A stretch of DNA of 64,000 nucleotides from Dromiciops gliroides (lineage: Eukaryota > Chordata > Mammalia > Microbiotheria > Microbiotheriidae), in contig NC_057861.1 of the NCBI RefSeq assembly GCF_019393635.1, positions 199,887,014 to 199,951,013 on the forward strand, given 5' to 3'. Shown here one piece after another: positions 12,300 through 24,080 of the stretch. The stretch's first letter is position 1, and every line of letters begins with the position of its first letter. The notes under the pieces were generated by a model, which searched no databases, was not told where the DNA came from, and saw nothing but the letters and a program-made list of their open reading frames with translations. The translations under genes and the position numbers were made by a program.

Positions 12300-12958
12300 T
12301 CTGAAAAAAAATTAAGAAACTATAATATTTCTCACTGCAAAAGCAACTACCCTTGAAAACAGATCAAGGAAAAAGAATTTTAAAATCATACACTGCTTGA
12401 ACACCAGAACCAAAAAAAGACCTTAATCATCCTATTTTAAGAACTCTTATAAGAAAACCACACAGATCTCTTAGAACCAGAGGGCAAAGTAGAAACAGCA
12501 AGAATCCATTGGTGGCAAAAAAAAAAATTTTTTTTTTTAAATCCATTGGTGATCTGAAAGAAACACCAAAATGAAAAGTCCCAGGAACAAAACAAAAATC
12601 TAGAACTTACAAGTGGGGGGGAGAGGGGGAAGGAAGATGGGAATATATGTGAGCATACATATGTGTGGTATGTGGTTTTTACATACACACACACACATAC
12701 GTTACAAGCAACAGGAATGAAAGAATTCAAGTACTGAGGAGCCACAACCAGGTTCACACACAATTTAACAACACCGCTATACAGGAGTGGAAGGCTTAGA
12801 ATACCATATTCCAGAAGGCAATGAATATGGGCTTACAGCCAATAATGACAATCCTAGAGGGGGAAAAATGGATTTTTAATGAAATAAAGGACTTCCAAGC
12901 ATTCCTGATAAAAAGACCAGAGCTCTGAAGAAACTTTGACTAAATAAGCATAGAGTTC
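12300..12958. other. No gene; L1-related or unique purine-rich DNA
   Basis: The 12437-12763 minus frame crosses A/T and CA runs and shows no domain. Confidence 0.35.
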
Positions 12959-12959
12959 C

Positions 12960-13880
12960 TATATTTTAATATAGGGAGATGATTTATGTATCCTCTCTGA
13001 AATCTATCAGCAGAGGTCATAGAGGGAGTCTAATTAAAGAGAAGGTCTTAAGAGTAGCTCTGTTGTCTTTTGATGATCTTAAGTGGAAAAACTGGAAAGA
13101 GGGGAAGAGAAATGTACTTGGGAGAGGGAAAGGAAAGTCAGAGAAAATTATCTCACATAATCAGGGTGCAAAAGTAGACATTTATACAAACAAGGAGAAG
13201 AGGATGGGAAAGAACTGGGGACAATTGAACCTCTCATCTGAACTAGTCAAAGGAGGGAAGAATATATATGTGCACATATTCATCGTTGAGTAGAGAAATA
13301 TGTTTCACTCAACAGAGAAATAAAAGGAAAAGGGGAGAGGGGAGAAGGGGGAATTAAAAAGAGCACAGATTAAGGGAGAAATTAGTTCTGACAGGCAAAA
13401 CTAAGAATATACAACAATATTTATAGATTTGTTTGAGGTGGCAAAGAATGGTAATCTGAGGGGATGGCCAGAATTTGGAAAATAGCTGAACAAGTTATGG
13501 TATATAAATGTACTGCAACACTACTGTGCTGTAAGAAACAAGGAAGGGGATGGTTTCAGAGAAACCTGTGAAGATTTGTATGAACTGATGGAGAATCAGG
13601 TAAGCAGAACCAGAACAATTTATGCAATGACAACAATATGGTAAAGATAAACAACGATGAAAAAATTAGGAATTCTGGTAAGTGTAATAGCCAACCACAA
13701 ATTCAGAGGACTGCTTATGAAATGTTCTATCCATCTTTTGACAGAAAGGTGAAAGAATCATAGTGCAAAATAGGACATAAACATTTTTGGACATGGCCAA
13801 TGTGAAAATTTGCTTTGTTTGACTATACATGTTTATGACAGGAGTTTTGTTTTTCTTTCAACTTGGGGAAGGGGGGAGGA
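12960..13880 (+). mobile_element. L1/HAL1-like 3' fragment
   Basis: From about 13430 the sequence follows the L1 3'UTR (ggcaaagaatggtaatctga, gaacaagttatggtatat, gtgctgtaagaaac, gcagaaccagaaca). The preceding 450 bp (gaagagg-rich, caattgaacctctcatctga) resembles the piece at 19486-20230 and may belong to a half-L1 type element. Confidence 0.6.
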
Positions 13881-13889
13881 AAAGAGTTT

Positions 13890-14080
13890 ATTGAACAAAG
13901 GAGAGATATGGTCACATCTGTGCTTTAAGAAGACCAATTTGACAGCTGAGGTGAGAAAACCAATCAGAAAGCTATTGTAATAATCCAGGCATGAGGTGAT
14001 GAAATCAATGTGGTGACAATATCAGAGCAAAGATGATATATGCTAGAGATTGTTTAAACAGAACTGACAAGACTTGTCAA
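13890..14080 (-). repeat. L2 fragment, antisense
   Basis: gagagatatggtcacatctg, accaatttgacagctgaggt, agctattgtaataatccagg. Confidence 0.55.
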
Positions 14081-14384
14081 CAGATTGAAGGGGGGAGCAG
14101 TGAGAGTGGAAAATTGAGTATGACACACAGTTTGGGTGAATATCTCCCCTTAAGTTCAGAACTGCAATTCTATACTTGTTATTGTTGGACTAATAACATC
14201 CTATGCCAACATCCTCCCCCAAAAAAGAGCAAGTATGAAGGATCCTAAAGATGACATATGTAAAACATTTTAGGTATATCTTTGAATGGGGTATTATATT
14301 AGCACTAAATTCAAAAGAAAATTAGCTCAGTCATATAACTATATAACTATGCCAGCACTCAAAGCATTCAAGGCATTTTATTTA

Positions 14385-14530
14385 ATAGATTTCCAGTTCT
14401 ACCACTTACTAGCTCTCTGACCCTACACAAACCAAGAAGCTTCTCTGGAACTCAGTTTCCCTATCTATGAAATAAAGGAACTAGATTAGGTAATCACTAA
14501 ATTCCTTCCAGCTCTAAAACTTCTTGGTGA
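14385..14530 (+). repeat. MIR-type SINE
   Basis: ccagttctaccacttactag, ctcagtttccctatctatga, taatcactaaattccttcca. Confidence 0.6.
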
Positions 14531-15099
14531 AACTATTACTTCAAATAAATAAGAAGGGCTCACCTTTTCCACAACTTTTTATTTACTTTTGTTCCCTGAA
14601 TATCTTAGAATCCAAGAATATAAAAGCTAGAAGGTACCTCAGAGATCATACATTATTATCCTTTCATTTTTTCCCATATGAAACTGTATAAATCTGGAAC
14701 ACAAATTCAACACTAGATTGGTTGAATGACTGGATCAAAGAGCAACGGGTCAATGTCAACTTGGAAACAAATCTCTATTGGAATGCCCCAGACATAAATC
14801 CAAGACCCTGTGACATTCAATATTTTATCAGCAATTCACTTGCATGAAGGCATAAGATGAGTGCATGTCAAATCTGCAAAAGACATGAAACTAGGAGGCA
14901 TGGGTAACATGTTGAATGAAAGAGTTGTGATCCAAAAATTTCTCAAAAAGCTAGAACAGTTACATTAAATAAGATAAAATTTTAAGATAAACGTAAAGTT
15001 TTAAACCTGCTTTACAACAATGAACTTCTTAAGTATGGCTAAGCTACAGTTCCCATGAAAAACATCTGACAGTTTTTGTGGACTCCTGAGTCAGTGAGA

Positions 15100-15860
15100 T
15101 GTGACAGCCAAGGATTTCACACTATGGCAGGCTTCAGGAAGAGAGGCCAGGAAAGAATACCTCTGATTACATCTGCTATGGTCCAATCACACCTTGATTA
15201 GTACTGAGTTCAGTTCTGGGCACATTTTAGCAAAAACACAGACAAGCTGGTGAGCATCCAGAAAAGACAGACGAGAATGGTGAGAGAAATAGAGAACATG
15301 TCATTAAAGGCTCAGTTCAAGGAACAGAAGATGTTTAGTCTAGAAGAAAGATAACTAAAGAGAATGTTATAGTAGTTTTGCATATTTCAGGGAAAAGACC
15401 ATAGACTCAGAGATCAGAGGACTTGAGCCAGATGCTTGATGCTTATCTCTGTATCCTCAGGCAAGTCATTTAGCTTCCAAGGTTCTGTTTCTACATCCAA
15501 AAAAAACAAGGTTGAACTAGATGTCTTCTGTGCTCTCTTCTAGCTGTAGATCTATGATCTCATTGGTAAAGCTATCACATGAAAGAAGGATAACAATTGG
15601 TCTACTGGGCCCCATGGTTACATTACCTGCCCCATTCAATGGATTTTGCAGAAGCAAATTTTGCCTTAACATATGGAAAACTCCCTACCAAACAATTGTC
15701 CCAAAATGGAATATGCTACCTTGGGAGATAGTGGGCCCTACTTCACTGGAGCTCTTTCAAGCAGAAACTGGATGATCCTTTGTTTAGAATTTTGTAAAAG
15801 ATTCCTCAGGTTGAAGTTCAGGTTGAACAAGATAGTCTCTTAAGTCTCTTTTTCCTCTAA
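15100..15860 (-). mobile_element. CR1/L3-like LINE, antisense
   Basis: Contains gttcagttctgggcacattt, aagctggtgagcatccagaa, gatgtttagtctagaagaaa and later agcagaaactggatgatcct, the usual antisense CR1/L3 order, with a MIR-like piece (15385-15560) inside. Confidence 0.6.
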
Positions 15861-16312
15861 GAATGCATTACAAATTTTTATTCTAAAATCAATAATTCAA
15901 TCCTCTAACTTTTGCCTACATCCAATTTTTTCAAGGTTGCCAAGGCTTACCTAAATGTGTGAAATAATTGCCAAGACACTGACTGTAGGAAGATTAGAAC
16001 CTTCATTATCACATGAGGGAAGAATGAATTTGGGCACAAGTGAGTGGGAAATCTCAAGGTTTTGATTATTTTATAGTTTAGAATAAAAATAATACATGAT
16101 CTCATATCCTACACTAGTATGCCCCACTAGTTTTCAAAAAAGATTCTAAGATAATAGGGTATATATTTTCAATCAGCTATGGAAAAATCTTCCAGATGAA
16201 AGTGAGTTTTTAACCCATTTGTTAAAAAATATAAAACTGTAACACCCTCTGATAATTGAAAACAAGAGTATATGGAAATTTACTAGCTAAATTTCAATCA
16301 AAAATAACAGGT

Positions 16313-16575
16313 GGATACAGTTTCTGCTTTTTGGTTGTCGTTTTTTCCTTTATTGAGGTTTTTCCCTTGTGTTCTGATTCTTCTTTCACAACATGACTAA
16401 TGCAGAAATGTTTAATGTTTAATACATTTATAACCTATATCAGATTGCTTTCTGTCTGGGGAAGGGAAGGGAGGGAGGAAGAAAAAATATGGAACTAAAA
16501 ATCTTATGGAAAAAAATACTGAAAACTATCTTTACATGTAACTGGAAAATAATAATAAATACTTTTTTGATAAAA
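16313..16575 (+). mobile_element. Short L1 3' insertion with target-site duplications
   Basis: A 260-bp L1 3'UTR end (tgttctgattcttctttcac, aacatgactaatgcagaaat, tttacatgtaactggaaaat) with an A tail, flanked by AAAATAACAGGT direct repeats at about 16301-16312 and 16577-16588. Confidence 0.8.
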
Positions 16576-16786
16576 AAAAATAACAGGTTAGTGGAATTGA
16601 AAAACAATGATCATGATTCAGGTAGACAGCCACCTTATTTCATTTGGTATCTTTCCAGTGTCTACTTTAGCAATGATAACCATTAAAACCAGGTGTCCAA
16701 AAAAAAAAACCAAACAAGATTATCAAGAATATTGATACACATTCAATGCCATTGCTATCATTAAAAATCTTTATTAATATTTCAAA

Positions 16787-16940
16787 AAGGGGCAGCTAGG
16801 TAGTACAGTGGATAGAGTACTGCCTCTGGAGTCAGGAGGACCTGAGTTCAAATCCAGTCTCAGACACTTGACACTTATTAGCTGTGTGACCCTGGGCAAG
16901 TCACTTAACCCCAATTGCCTCACACCCCCCCCCCAAAAAA
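16787..16940 (+). mobile_element. WSINE1-type SINE
   Basis: Flanked by ATTAATATTTCAAA (16773-16786) and ATTAACATTTCAAA (16941-16954). Confidence 0.92.
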
Positions 16941-17006
16941 ATTAACATTTCAAAGAGAGCGAAGACTTTTCTTCAATTAATAAAATGTTATTTTAGAAAT
17001 ATTTCA

Positions 17007-17157
17007 GGGCAGCTAGGTGGTGCAGTGGATAGAGCACCAGCCCTGAATTCAGGAGGACCTGAGTTCAAATCCAGTCTCAGACACTTGACACTTATTAGCT
17101 GTGTGACCCTGGGCAAGTCACTTAACCCCAACTGCTTCACCAAAAAAAAAGAAAGAA
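17007..17157 (+). mobile_element. WSINE1-type SINE
   Basis: Flanked by perfect AGAAATATTTCA repeats (16995-17006, 17158-17169). Second of three same-strand copies within 620 bp. Confidence 0.92.
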
Positions 17158-17254
17158 AGAAATATTTCATCTTTATATAATACTACCTATATATAATTTA
17201 AAAATAAATATACATATACTATAAGTAAAATACATGCTCAAAAATTTTTTACTC

Positions 17255-17407
17255 GGGGCAGCTAGGTGGCACAGTGGATAGAGCACCAGCCCTGGAGTCA
17301 GGAGGACCTGAGTTCAAATCCGGCCTCAGACACTTGACATTTACTAGCTGTGTGATTCTGGGCAAGTCACTTAACCCTCATTGCCCCAACCCCCCCCCCA
17401 AAAAAAA
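17255..17407 (+). mobile_element. WSINE1-type SINE
   Basis: Full copy with a C-run before its A tail (17391-17399), a feature shared with copies at 16787 and 27161. Confidence 0.9.
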
Positions 17408-17419
17408 TGATGCCTGAGT

Positions 17420-18800
17420 TACATCATAAAAGTAAAAGGGAGACCCTGTGAGGCAGAAAAGTAGAGAATGCTTTCCAGACATGGGGGATGGCCATCCAAA
17501 GTCACAGAGATGGGAAATAGAGTGTCACATATGAGGAACAGAGAGAAGGTCACTTTGGCTGAATCGCAGAGTGCAGGAGCGAAAGTAATATCCAATGAAG
17601 TTGGAAAGATATGTAGGACGCAGGTTGTATAGGGGTTTAAAAGCTGCACAAAAGAATTCCTATTTTATCCTAGAGGCAATAAGAAACTAATTAGGATGAT
17701 TGAGTAGTGAAGTTACATGGTCAGATCTGCCCTTTAGAAAAATTATTTTGGCAGAAGTGTGAAGGATAGAATGGTATGGTGAGAGACTTCAGGCAGAGAG
17801 AGCAATTAAGAGGCCATTCAAATAATCTAAGATGCTGTAGGCCTAAAGTCATGGCTATGGGAGTGGAAAGAAGAGGTAAAAATGCAGAAATGACAACATC
17901 TGACAACTGATTAGACATGTGAGTTAAGGAAGAGTGAGGAGAGTCTAGGATAATGCCGATATTACAAACCTATACTGTAAGGACAGTAGTGCCTTTGACA
18001 AAAATAGAGATATTTAGAGGGGGGGAAAGCCTAAGGGAAAATAAGATAAGTTCAATTTTATGCATGTTGTTTTTAATATATCTCTGGGATGTTGTTTGAA
18101 ATGTCCAATAGATATTTGGTAATCTGGAACTGAAGCTCAGGGGAAAGAGAAAGGCTATTTATATAAATCTGAGAGTCATCTGCATAGAAGTAATAAACTC
18201 ATGTGAACTGATGAAGTTACCAAGAAAGCAAATGTATATACAAGAAAAGGGCCTAGGAACAGACCCTGGGGGAAGACCAACAGATAGGGGGAATAATATG
18301 CATGAAGAGCCAGCAAAGAAGACAGAACAGAGATAAGTAGGAGATGAAACCAGAGAGAACTATATTATGAAAATCCACAAAGGACAGAGTATTCAGGAAG
18401 ACAGATATTCAAGAGCATCAATGCTGCAAACAGGTTTGGATTTGGACTGAGCCAAGAAAACACTTTTAGTTGAATGATGATTCCAAATAACTGAGGAGTG
18501 GGGAAAAGGAGAAAGCAGAAACTGAGGGCATCTTTTTCAAGCACTCTAGCTCACGAAAGGCGGAGGGATATAGGACAATAGCCTGGGGAAACGAAAGAGT
18601 AAGGAAGTTTTACTAAGAATGGAGGAGACAAGGAAACCATTGCTAGGGAAACATTTAAGATTCAGATGATTGCAGATGCAAATGAATGAAAAGAGGGCTG
18701 GGGATAGTATCAAATCCATACGATGGGTAAGGAGAAGAGTCAATTGTCCTGGGTCAGAGACCAAGAGAAACGGTTAGAGGGATATGATATCTGGAAATTT
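17420..18800 (-). mobile_element. Long antisense L2 LINE
   Basis: About 1.4 kb in the GA-rich antisense form of L2: gaatgctttccagacatggg, cttggctg-type and ttattttggcagaagtgtga, gaatctaagatgctgt-like, aaatgtccaatagatatttg, gtcatctgcatagaagtaat, ctaggaacagaccctggggg, in the order expected for reverse-oriented L2. No intact frame. Confidence 0.65.
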
Positions 18801-18857
18801 TGAAATAAAAAGAATGGGAGAGAATAGCAGTCAAGTGGAATAGCCTCAACTTTTTTT

Positions 18858-18996
18858 TTTTTTTTAGTGAGGCAATTGTGGTTAAGTGACTTGCCCAGGG
18901 TCACACAGCTAGTGTTAAGTGTCTGAGGCCGGATTTGAACTCAGGTCCTCCTGACTCCAGGGCTGGTGCTCTATCCACTGCACCACCTAGCTGTCC
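18858..18996 (-). mobile_element. WSINE1-type SINE
   Basis: Flanked by CCTCAACTTTTTTT (18844-18857 and 18997-19010). Confidence 0.9.
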
Positions 18997-19186
18997 CCTC
19001 AACTTTTTTTTAACTAATGTAAGAGGTAAGCTAGGAAGCACAGCTAACACAATAGTTAGAAGAATCAGCATCCAAATGTCTCTCAACAGGATAGAAGTTA
19101 AACTTAAAAATAAGATGAAGTTTAATTGGATCAAATAAAGTCTTGAACTTTAGTTCAAAGAACTGACTTTGAAAGTACAAGATTGG

Positions 19187-19348
19187 AGGACTTGGGGAGG
19201 GGGAGCCAAGATGGCGGCAGAGGAAAGGCAGTAACTGCTCAGACTTTCTGACACAATTAACCCCAAAAAAACTCCAAACACAGCCAGAAAACTCCTGGAG
19301 CAGAAGAATCCACAAAAAGACAGCTGATATTATTTTCCAGCTAAAGAC
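19187..19348 (+). mobile_element. L1 5' leader fragment flanked by direct repeats, without A tail
   Basis: It begins gggggagccaagatggcggc, the start typical of marsupial L1 5'UTRs, and runs only about 160 bp to caaaaagacagctgatatta. It is flanked by 14-bp repeats AAGTACAAGATTGG (19173-19186 and 19349-19362). Having the 5' end but neither 3' end nor poly-A is the reverse of normal L1 truncation. Confidence 0.65.
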
Positions 19349-19485
19349 AAGTACAAGATTGGGGACAAAAGTTTAGACAGCAATTTCTCTGGGAAAAGAT
19401 CTGGGAGTTTTAGTGGATGGTAAATTAAAGGTAACTGTGCTTTTGGGCCTCATAGTTTCCGAAAGGGAAATGAAAATTCTTGTAT

Positions 19486-20340
19486 TTCACACTCAATTGG
19501 GTGGAGTAATCTCTCTAACCCTGCAGGAAAATAGATGGGGAGGGGGATAAAGAGAGAGGGACAAAAGATGGAAGGGCAGAGACGGGGAGGGGACAGACAG
19601 AAGCAAATCCCTTTTGAAGAGTGATAGGATGAAAGAAGATGGATAATAGAATAAATATCATGGGGAAGGGAATAGGATGGAAGGGAAACAGTTAACAATA
19701 GTAATCCTGAAAAAAGAGAAAAGGGGGAAAAATTGTATAAAAAAATATTTATAGCAACTCTTGGTGGAGGCTAAGAATTGAGAATCAAGGGAATGTCCAT
19801 CAATTGAGGAATGATGGAAAAAGCTGTTATATGATTGTAGTGGAATGGTCTTGTGCTACAGGAAATGACAAACAGGATTATCCCCGAAAAACCTGGAAAG
19901 ACTAATGAACATCAATATATAGTGAAGTGAGCAGAGCTGGGAGAACATTGTGCATAGTGACAGTAGTATTGTCAATGAGCAATTGTGAATGACTTAACTA
20001 CTCTCAGCAGTGCAATGATCCAAGACAATCCCAAGGAACTAATAAGGAAGTTTACTATGCACCCCTATAAAAGAACTGATAAAAAGAACACTTGTGGATT
20101 GTACATATATAACCTGGTTGTGATCTTGTGGAGGGGGGAGGAAAGGGAGGGAGAAAAATTTAGAACTCTAAATCTCATGAAAATGAATGTTGAAAACTAC
20201 CCTTACATGTAACTGGAAAATAAAATAAATGTTTGTTGCTATAAATGATAAAATAAATGAATGAATGAATACATAAATAAATAGATAGACAGATAGATAG
20301 ATAAATAGATAAATAGCTGTCAAATAAAAAAAATAAAAGA
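19486..20340 (+). mobile_element. L1/HAL1-like 3' insertion with target-site duplications
   Basis: About 850 bp ending in the L1 3'UTR blocks (gtccatcaattgaggaatga, tacatgtaactggaaaataa) and an A/GATA-rich tail (20225-20340). It is flanked by GAAAATTCTTGTA(T/C) repeats at 19472-19485 and 20341-20354. No coding frame survives. Confidence 0.7.
20225..20340 (+). repeat. AAAT/GAAT/GATA simple repeats at an L1 tail
   Basis: Short tandem blocks (aaatgaatgaatgaatac, gatagacagatagatagata) at the A-rich end of the L1/HAL1-like insertion. Confidence 0.85.
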
Positions 20341-20471
20341 GAAAATTCTTGTACTTTGCCCTGGTCAGTCTAAGGCTATTGATAAACTAAAGAGTATCCA
20401 CAGAAGGACAACCAGGATATAAAAGGTCTCAAGTTTAAGTCACAGTAGAATTATTAGAAATAACTGGGGGT

Positions 20472-20605
20472 TGGGGGCAGCTAGGTGGAGCAGTAGATAG
20501 AGCACTGGCCCTGGAGTCAGGCCTCAGACACTTAACACTTACTAGCTGTGTGACCCTAGGCAAGTCACTTAACCCCAATTGCCTCACTAAAAAAAGAAAA
20601 AAAAA
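20472..20605 (+). mobile_element. WSINE1-type SINE with internal deletion
   Basis: Flanked by perfect AGAAATAACTGGGGGT (20456-20471, 20606-20621). Lacks about 22 bases (aggacctgagttcaaatccg) in the middle. Confidence 0.92.
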
Positions 20606-20984
20606 AGAAATAACTGGGGGTGTCTAAATATAACCTGAAGAAAAGACATGGGGGATAAGATGGCTGTCTTCAAATATTTGAAGGGTTATTAATATGGAAA
20701 AGACTTTAGACTTGTTCTGTCTAGGAATGGGCTGACATTTCAGAGAAAAAATTAGACACATTCAGAAAAAAATTCTAAAAATTAGAGCTATCCTTAAGAA
20801 GAAAGATGGCTAGTTCCACCTCACTGCAAGTTTTAAAGTAGAGGCTAGACTTGCCAAGTATATTGTAGAGGGGATTCCTTATAGGTTGAACTAGATGGCC
20901 ATTAATATAGAAACTGAAAAATTCCATAATTAAACAATTGTATATTCTTTGGCAATTGTGTGGAATACTTGAGTGGGAAAAAGA

Positions 20985-21210
20985 CTAGGAGAAACCCCTT
21001 AGGAGGCTATTGCAATAGTTCAGGTGAGAACTGATGAGTAGAAAAGGTAAAGGAAAGTAGAAATAACATGATGGTAGAATCAGCAATACCTGGCAACAGA
21101 TTGGATATGGAGGATAAAAAATAGGATGAAAGAAATCTGAGATTACAAAACTAGGTGACCAGAAGGATAGTTACATTGACATTGAAATCATTACAGAAGA
21201 CAACTCTATA
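20985..21210 (-). repeat. L2 fragment, antisense
   Basis: taggaggctattgcaatagt, tcaggtgagaactgatgagt, ctggcaacagattggatatg. Confidence 0.55.
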
Positions 21211-22100
21211 CCTGCCCTTGCTGGTAAGAATACTGAAATATGTGAATCTTCATTCCAATATTTGACAATCACAACAGGAAGTGTTTCCTAATGTCTAATC
21301 TAAGTTAATTATGACTATTTCTTCATGGAGATACCTTTTTTTTTTCTTCATTCCCAGTTGACTGACCTACAGCATCAGCTGAATTTTGAGTGATTCAAGT
21401 ATACTTAAAACCTCTGGAGTTAGAAAAGAAATTGGCATTTATTCACGTAAACATGGAACAAGAGTGTGTGCAGAAAATGATCTTAGAGAAATAGCTCAAA
21501 CCATCTGCCTTTCTCCTACTCCACTGCCTTCTTCCCTTCTCTAATTGGTGATACAATGATATAGTAGAATCTCAAGTTAACCTTGGAAAAATAACCTTTA
21601 CAATACTACAGATCTAATCTGGGACTTGATCAGCCAAGGCTGGTTACATGCTGGCACTAAGTTTTCCACCTTTAGAAGCATGTTTTTTCAATGAATTCAA
21701 GTCTTTGCTGGAATACTCAAGGGACCCAGAGGAGGACTGGTTCTTGCCTGTAAAGTTAAGACTACAATGACAACCAATATTAATAATTACTGAGTTTCAA
21801 AAAGCAGGAGGGCATGTGATGGTATCCTAAGTATATGATGAGGTAAGCTAAACTGCTTTTATTTTTTCAGTAAGTGGTTTCCTCTTCCAGTACTTTCACA
21901 ACTGATCAAGGTAAGAAGAGATTTTAAGCATGAAATTCATAATCTCTTAATTTATTCTGAGCCCTTATTATGATTTTTTAAAATTGTCTGTGTACTTATG
22001 TTGCTATGTCCTATTCAACACTGTAATTTACTGTCTATTCTTGCATATTTGTGCATATGTCTCAACACCACCTCCTTTCCCAGGAATGGACCATTAGCTG
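21211..22100. other. Unique-looking DNA
   Basis: No repeat or gene recognised. Confidence 0.4.
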
Positions 22101-22104
22101 CATG

Positions 22105-22560
22105 AGAACAGGGACCATTCAATTCAATTCAAAGATTTATCAAATGTTTTCTGTGTACGAGGCACTGGAGAAACAAAGACAAGAAAAAAATAGTCCCTGC
22201 CCTATAAGAACTTACATTCTACTGGGAATGTAAGGATAGGATACAGCACGTATGCATATTAAGTAAATACACAGTAATCTGAGATTATTAAATAAATGGG
22301 AGCATCATGATAAAGACTTCATAGAGGAGTTGGTAGCTGACCAAAATTCAGAAAAAGAATGGTTAGGATAACATGAAAAACTCGAATAAAAGGATGACTT
22401 CTGAGAGGCAGAGATGAGAAAAGAATACAAATGTACAGGGGTAGGAAATGGAAAGCAGAGTTCAGGGAAGCACTAATACCCCAATTTGGCTGAAACAAAG
22501 TACATGAAAAAAGGTAACCTAAAGAATGGAAAATTAGATTGGAGAAAGACTATCTTGTCC
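22105..22560 (-). mobile_element. L2 3' end, antisense
   Basis: tgtacgaggcactggagaaa, tagtccctgccctataagaa, ttacattctactgggaatgt, then gaggcagagatgagaaaaga. Confidence 0.6.
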
Positions 22561-22714
22561 TTTATTTCTCAGGTGAATGGATGTATGAATTTTGGACTCC
22601 TATTGGTGGTAGACTGGCTGATTCAGCAGTATTAAAGAAGGTCCCTTATAATCTGGTATAGGTTCTTACTTAACCTAACAAAGTCCTATATTTGACAAAA
22701 CAAAGGCAGAAGTG

Positions 22715-22850
22715 AGAGGAACCAAAACACTTGAGCTCTAGTCCTGCCTCCTACCACTAGTTGGGTGAATTTAATTTAATCTGTCTGATCCTCAATATAC
22801 ACATTTGTAAAGTTGGGGGTTTTGTCAAATGAGGTGTAGGAGCAATTTTT
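22715..22850 (+). repeat. MIR-type SINE
   Basis: acacttgagctctagtcctg, ctaccactagttgggtgaat, acacatttgtaaagttgggg. Confidence 0.5.
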
Positions 22851-22859
22851 AAAGAATAA

Positions 22860-23485
22860 GATGCTACAATTGTTATTATGACTAAAAAAAGGATTTTATA
22901 GTTAAACATGCTAATTGTTCCTCAATGTTTATAGACATTAACCTGTTTGGGCTTTTAGCCACTGACAGTACATTCTATAATCCAAATAATATTGTTATCC
23001 ACCCTGTTATGGGAATGAGTTGCTCTGGTTAATAAAATATTCCATCTAATGACTGTTCACCATATGTATACCACACTGGAACATTATTTCTCAAGGAATT
23101 AATACTTCAGTATAATGCACAGGACCACTGAACATGAGTTAATCCATAATAATTCAGTTGGGATTTAAAGATCTTACAGTGCCTCAGAATAAATATGATA
23201 ACAAAGATTCATTTTATTCATCAAGTGTGGAAAGCACTAGTTAACAGAGCTTTTTTAGAATGCCTAACAAAAGGGTAACTATATATAATGCCCCAATTGC
23301 TTTTATCTATCAATACTGTCACAAACTAAAAAAAAAAAAAAACCCCTCACATTTGCAGCCTTATTTGAAATCTCCGGCATCTCCTGACACTGAAGTCCAG
23401 ACCAAATAGTAACAAAGGCAAGTTACCTATATATTTGCCTTCTGAATACTGATTTAAGATTTGCATGAATAACTATCACAAAACC
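22860..23485. other. Unique-looking DNA
   Basis: Nothing recognised. Confidence 0.35.
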
Positions 23486-23489
23486 TCCT

Positions 23490-23690
23490 AAGATCATAGT
23501 CTTGAAAGCTAAAAGGGGCTTTAACAGCCATCTAGTATGATTCCTCTTTTTTTATGGATTACAAAACTAAGGCGCAAAAAGATTCCTCAAGGTCACACAA
23601 TAAGGTGATGAAACTCAGAAGTTTAGGCTTTAGTCACCTTACTCCCAATAGAGCACTCTTTCCAGTGCTCAGCGCTGCTACATCTGCAAC
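23490..23690 (-). repeat. MIR-type SINE
   Basis: gctttaacagccatctagta, ttcctcaaggtcacacaata, gcactctttccagtgctcag. Confidence 0.5.
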
Positions 23691-23849
23691 CTGGAATTTG
23701 AAAACATGCACTTGCTTATGTCACACACTAACTAAAAGTTACCTTTCCTTTTTAACTTTGCTTTTCCTTTTTTTAGAAAATGATGAGAATACAGCAGAAT
23801 GGCTTGCTTTCAAGTCAGAAAGGTTTAGAGTACTGGAGGACATAAAGGA

Positions 23850-24080
23850 GGACAGATGCAGCGCCAGGGCAGAAATCAAGAAGACATGTTCCTCAATTCA
23901 AATCTGGCTTCAGACACTTGCTAGGTGTGTCATGTAGCCTTGTTTGCCTCAGTTTCCTCATTTGTAAAACAAGCTAGAGAAGGAAATGGCAAACCACTCC
24001 ATTATCTTTGGCAAGAAAATCCTAAATGGGATAACAGAGAGTAGGACACAAATGAAAATGGCAAACCACACAGAAGTCCT
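23850..24080 (+). mobile_element. MAR1-like SINE, plus orientation
   Basis: ctggcttcagacacttgcta, cctcagtttcctcatttgta, gaaggaaatggcaaaccact, then gataacagagagtaggacac: the same SINE as at 7785 in the opposite direction, somewhat decayed. Confidence 0.65.

Larger units (their letters stand above)
18780..20920 (-). mobile_element. CR1/L3-like LINE, antisense, cut by three later insertions
   Basis: Pieces at about 19130-19172, 19349-19471, 20341-20471 and 20606-20920 read as one antisense CR1/L3 element (gaaaagatctgggagtttta, cacagaaggacaaccaggat, tcaaatatttgaagggttat, ggttgaactagatggccatt). Insertions: the L1 leader (19187-19348), the L1/HAL1 piece (19486-20340) and a SINE (20472-20605), each with duplicated target sequence. 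A minus-strand SINE also sits at 18858-18996. Confidence 0.6.

Noticed and set aside
23554..23937. 127-codon frame
   Set aside because: Spans a MIR-type SINE and a MAR1-like SINE; no domain and no splice support.
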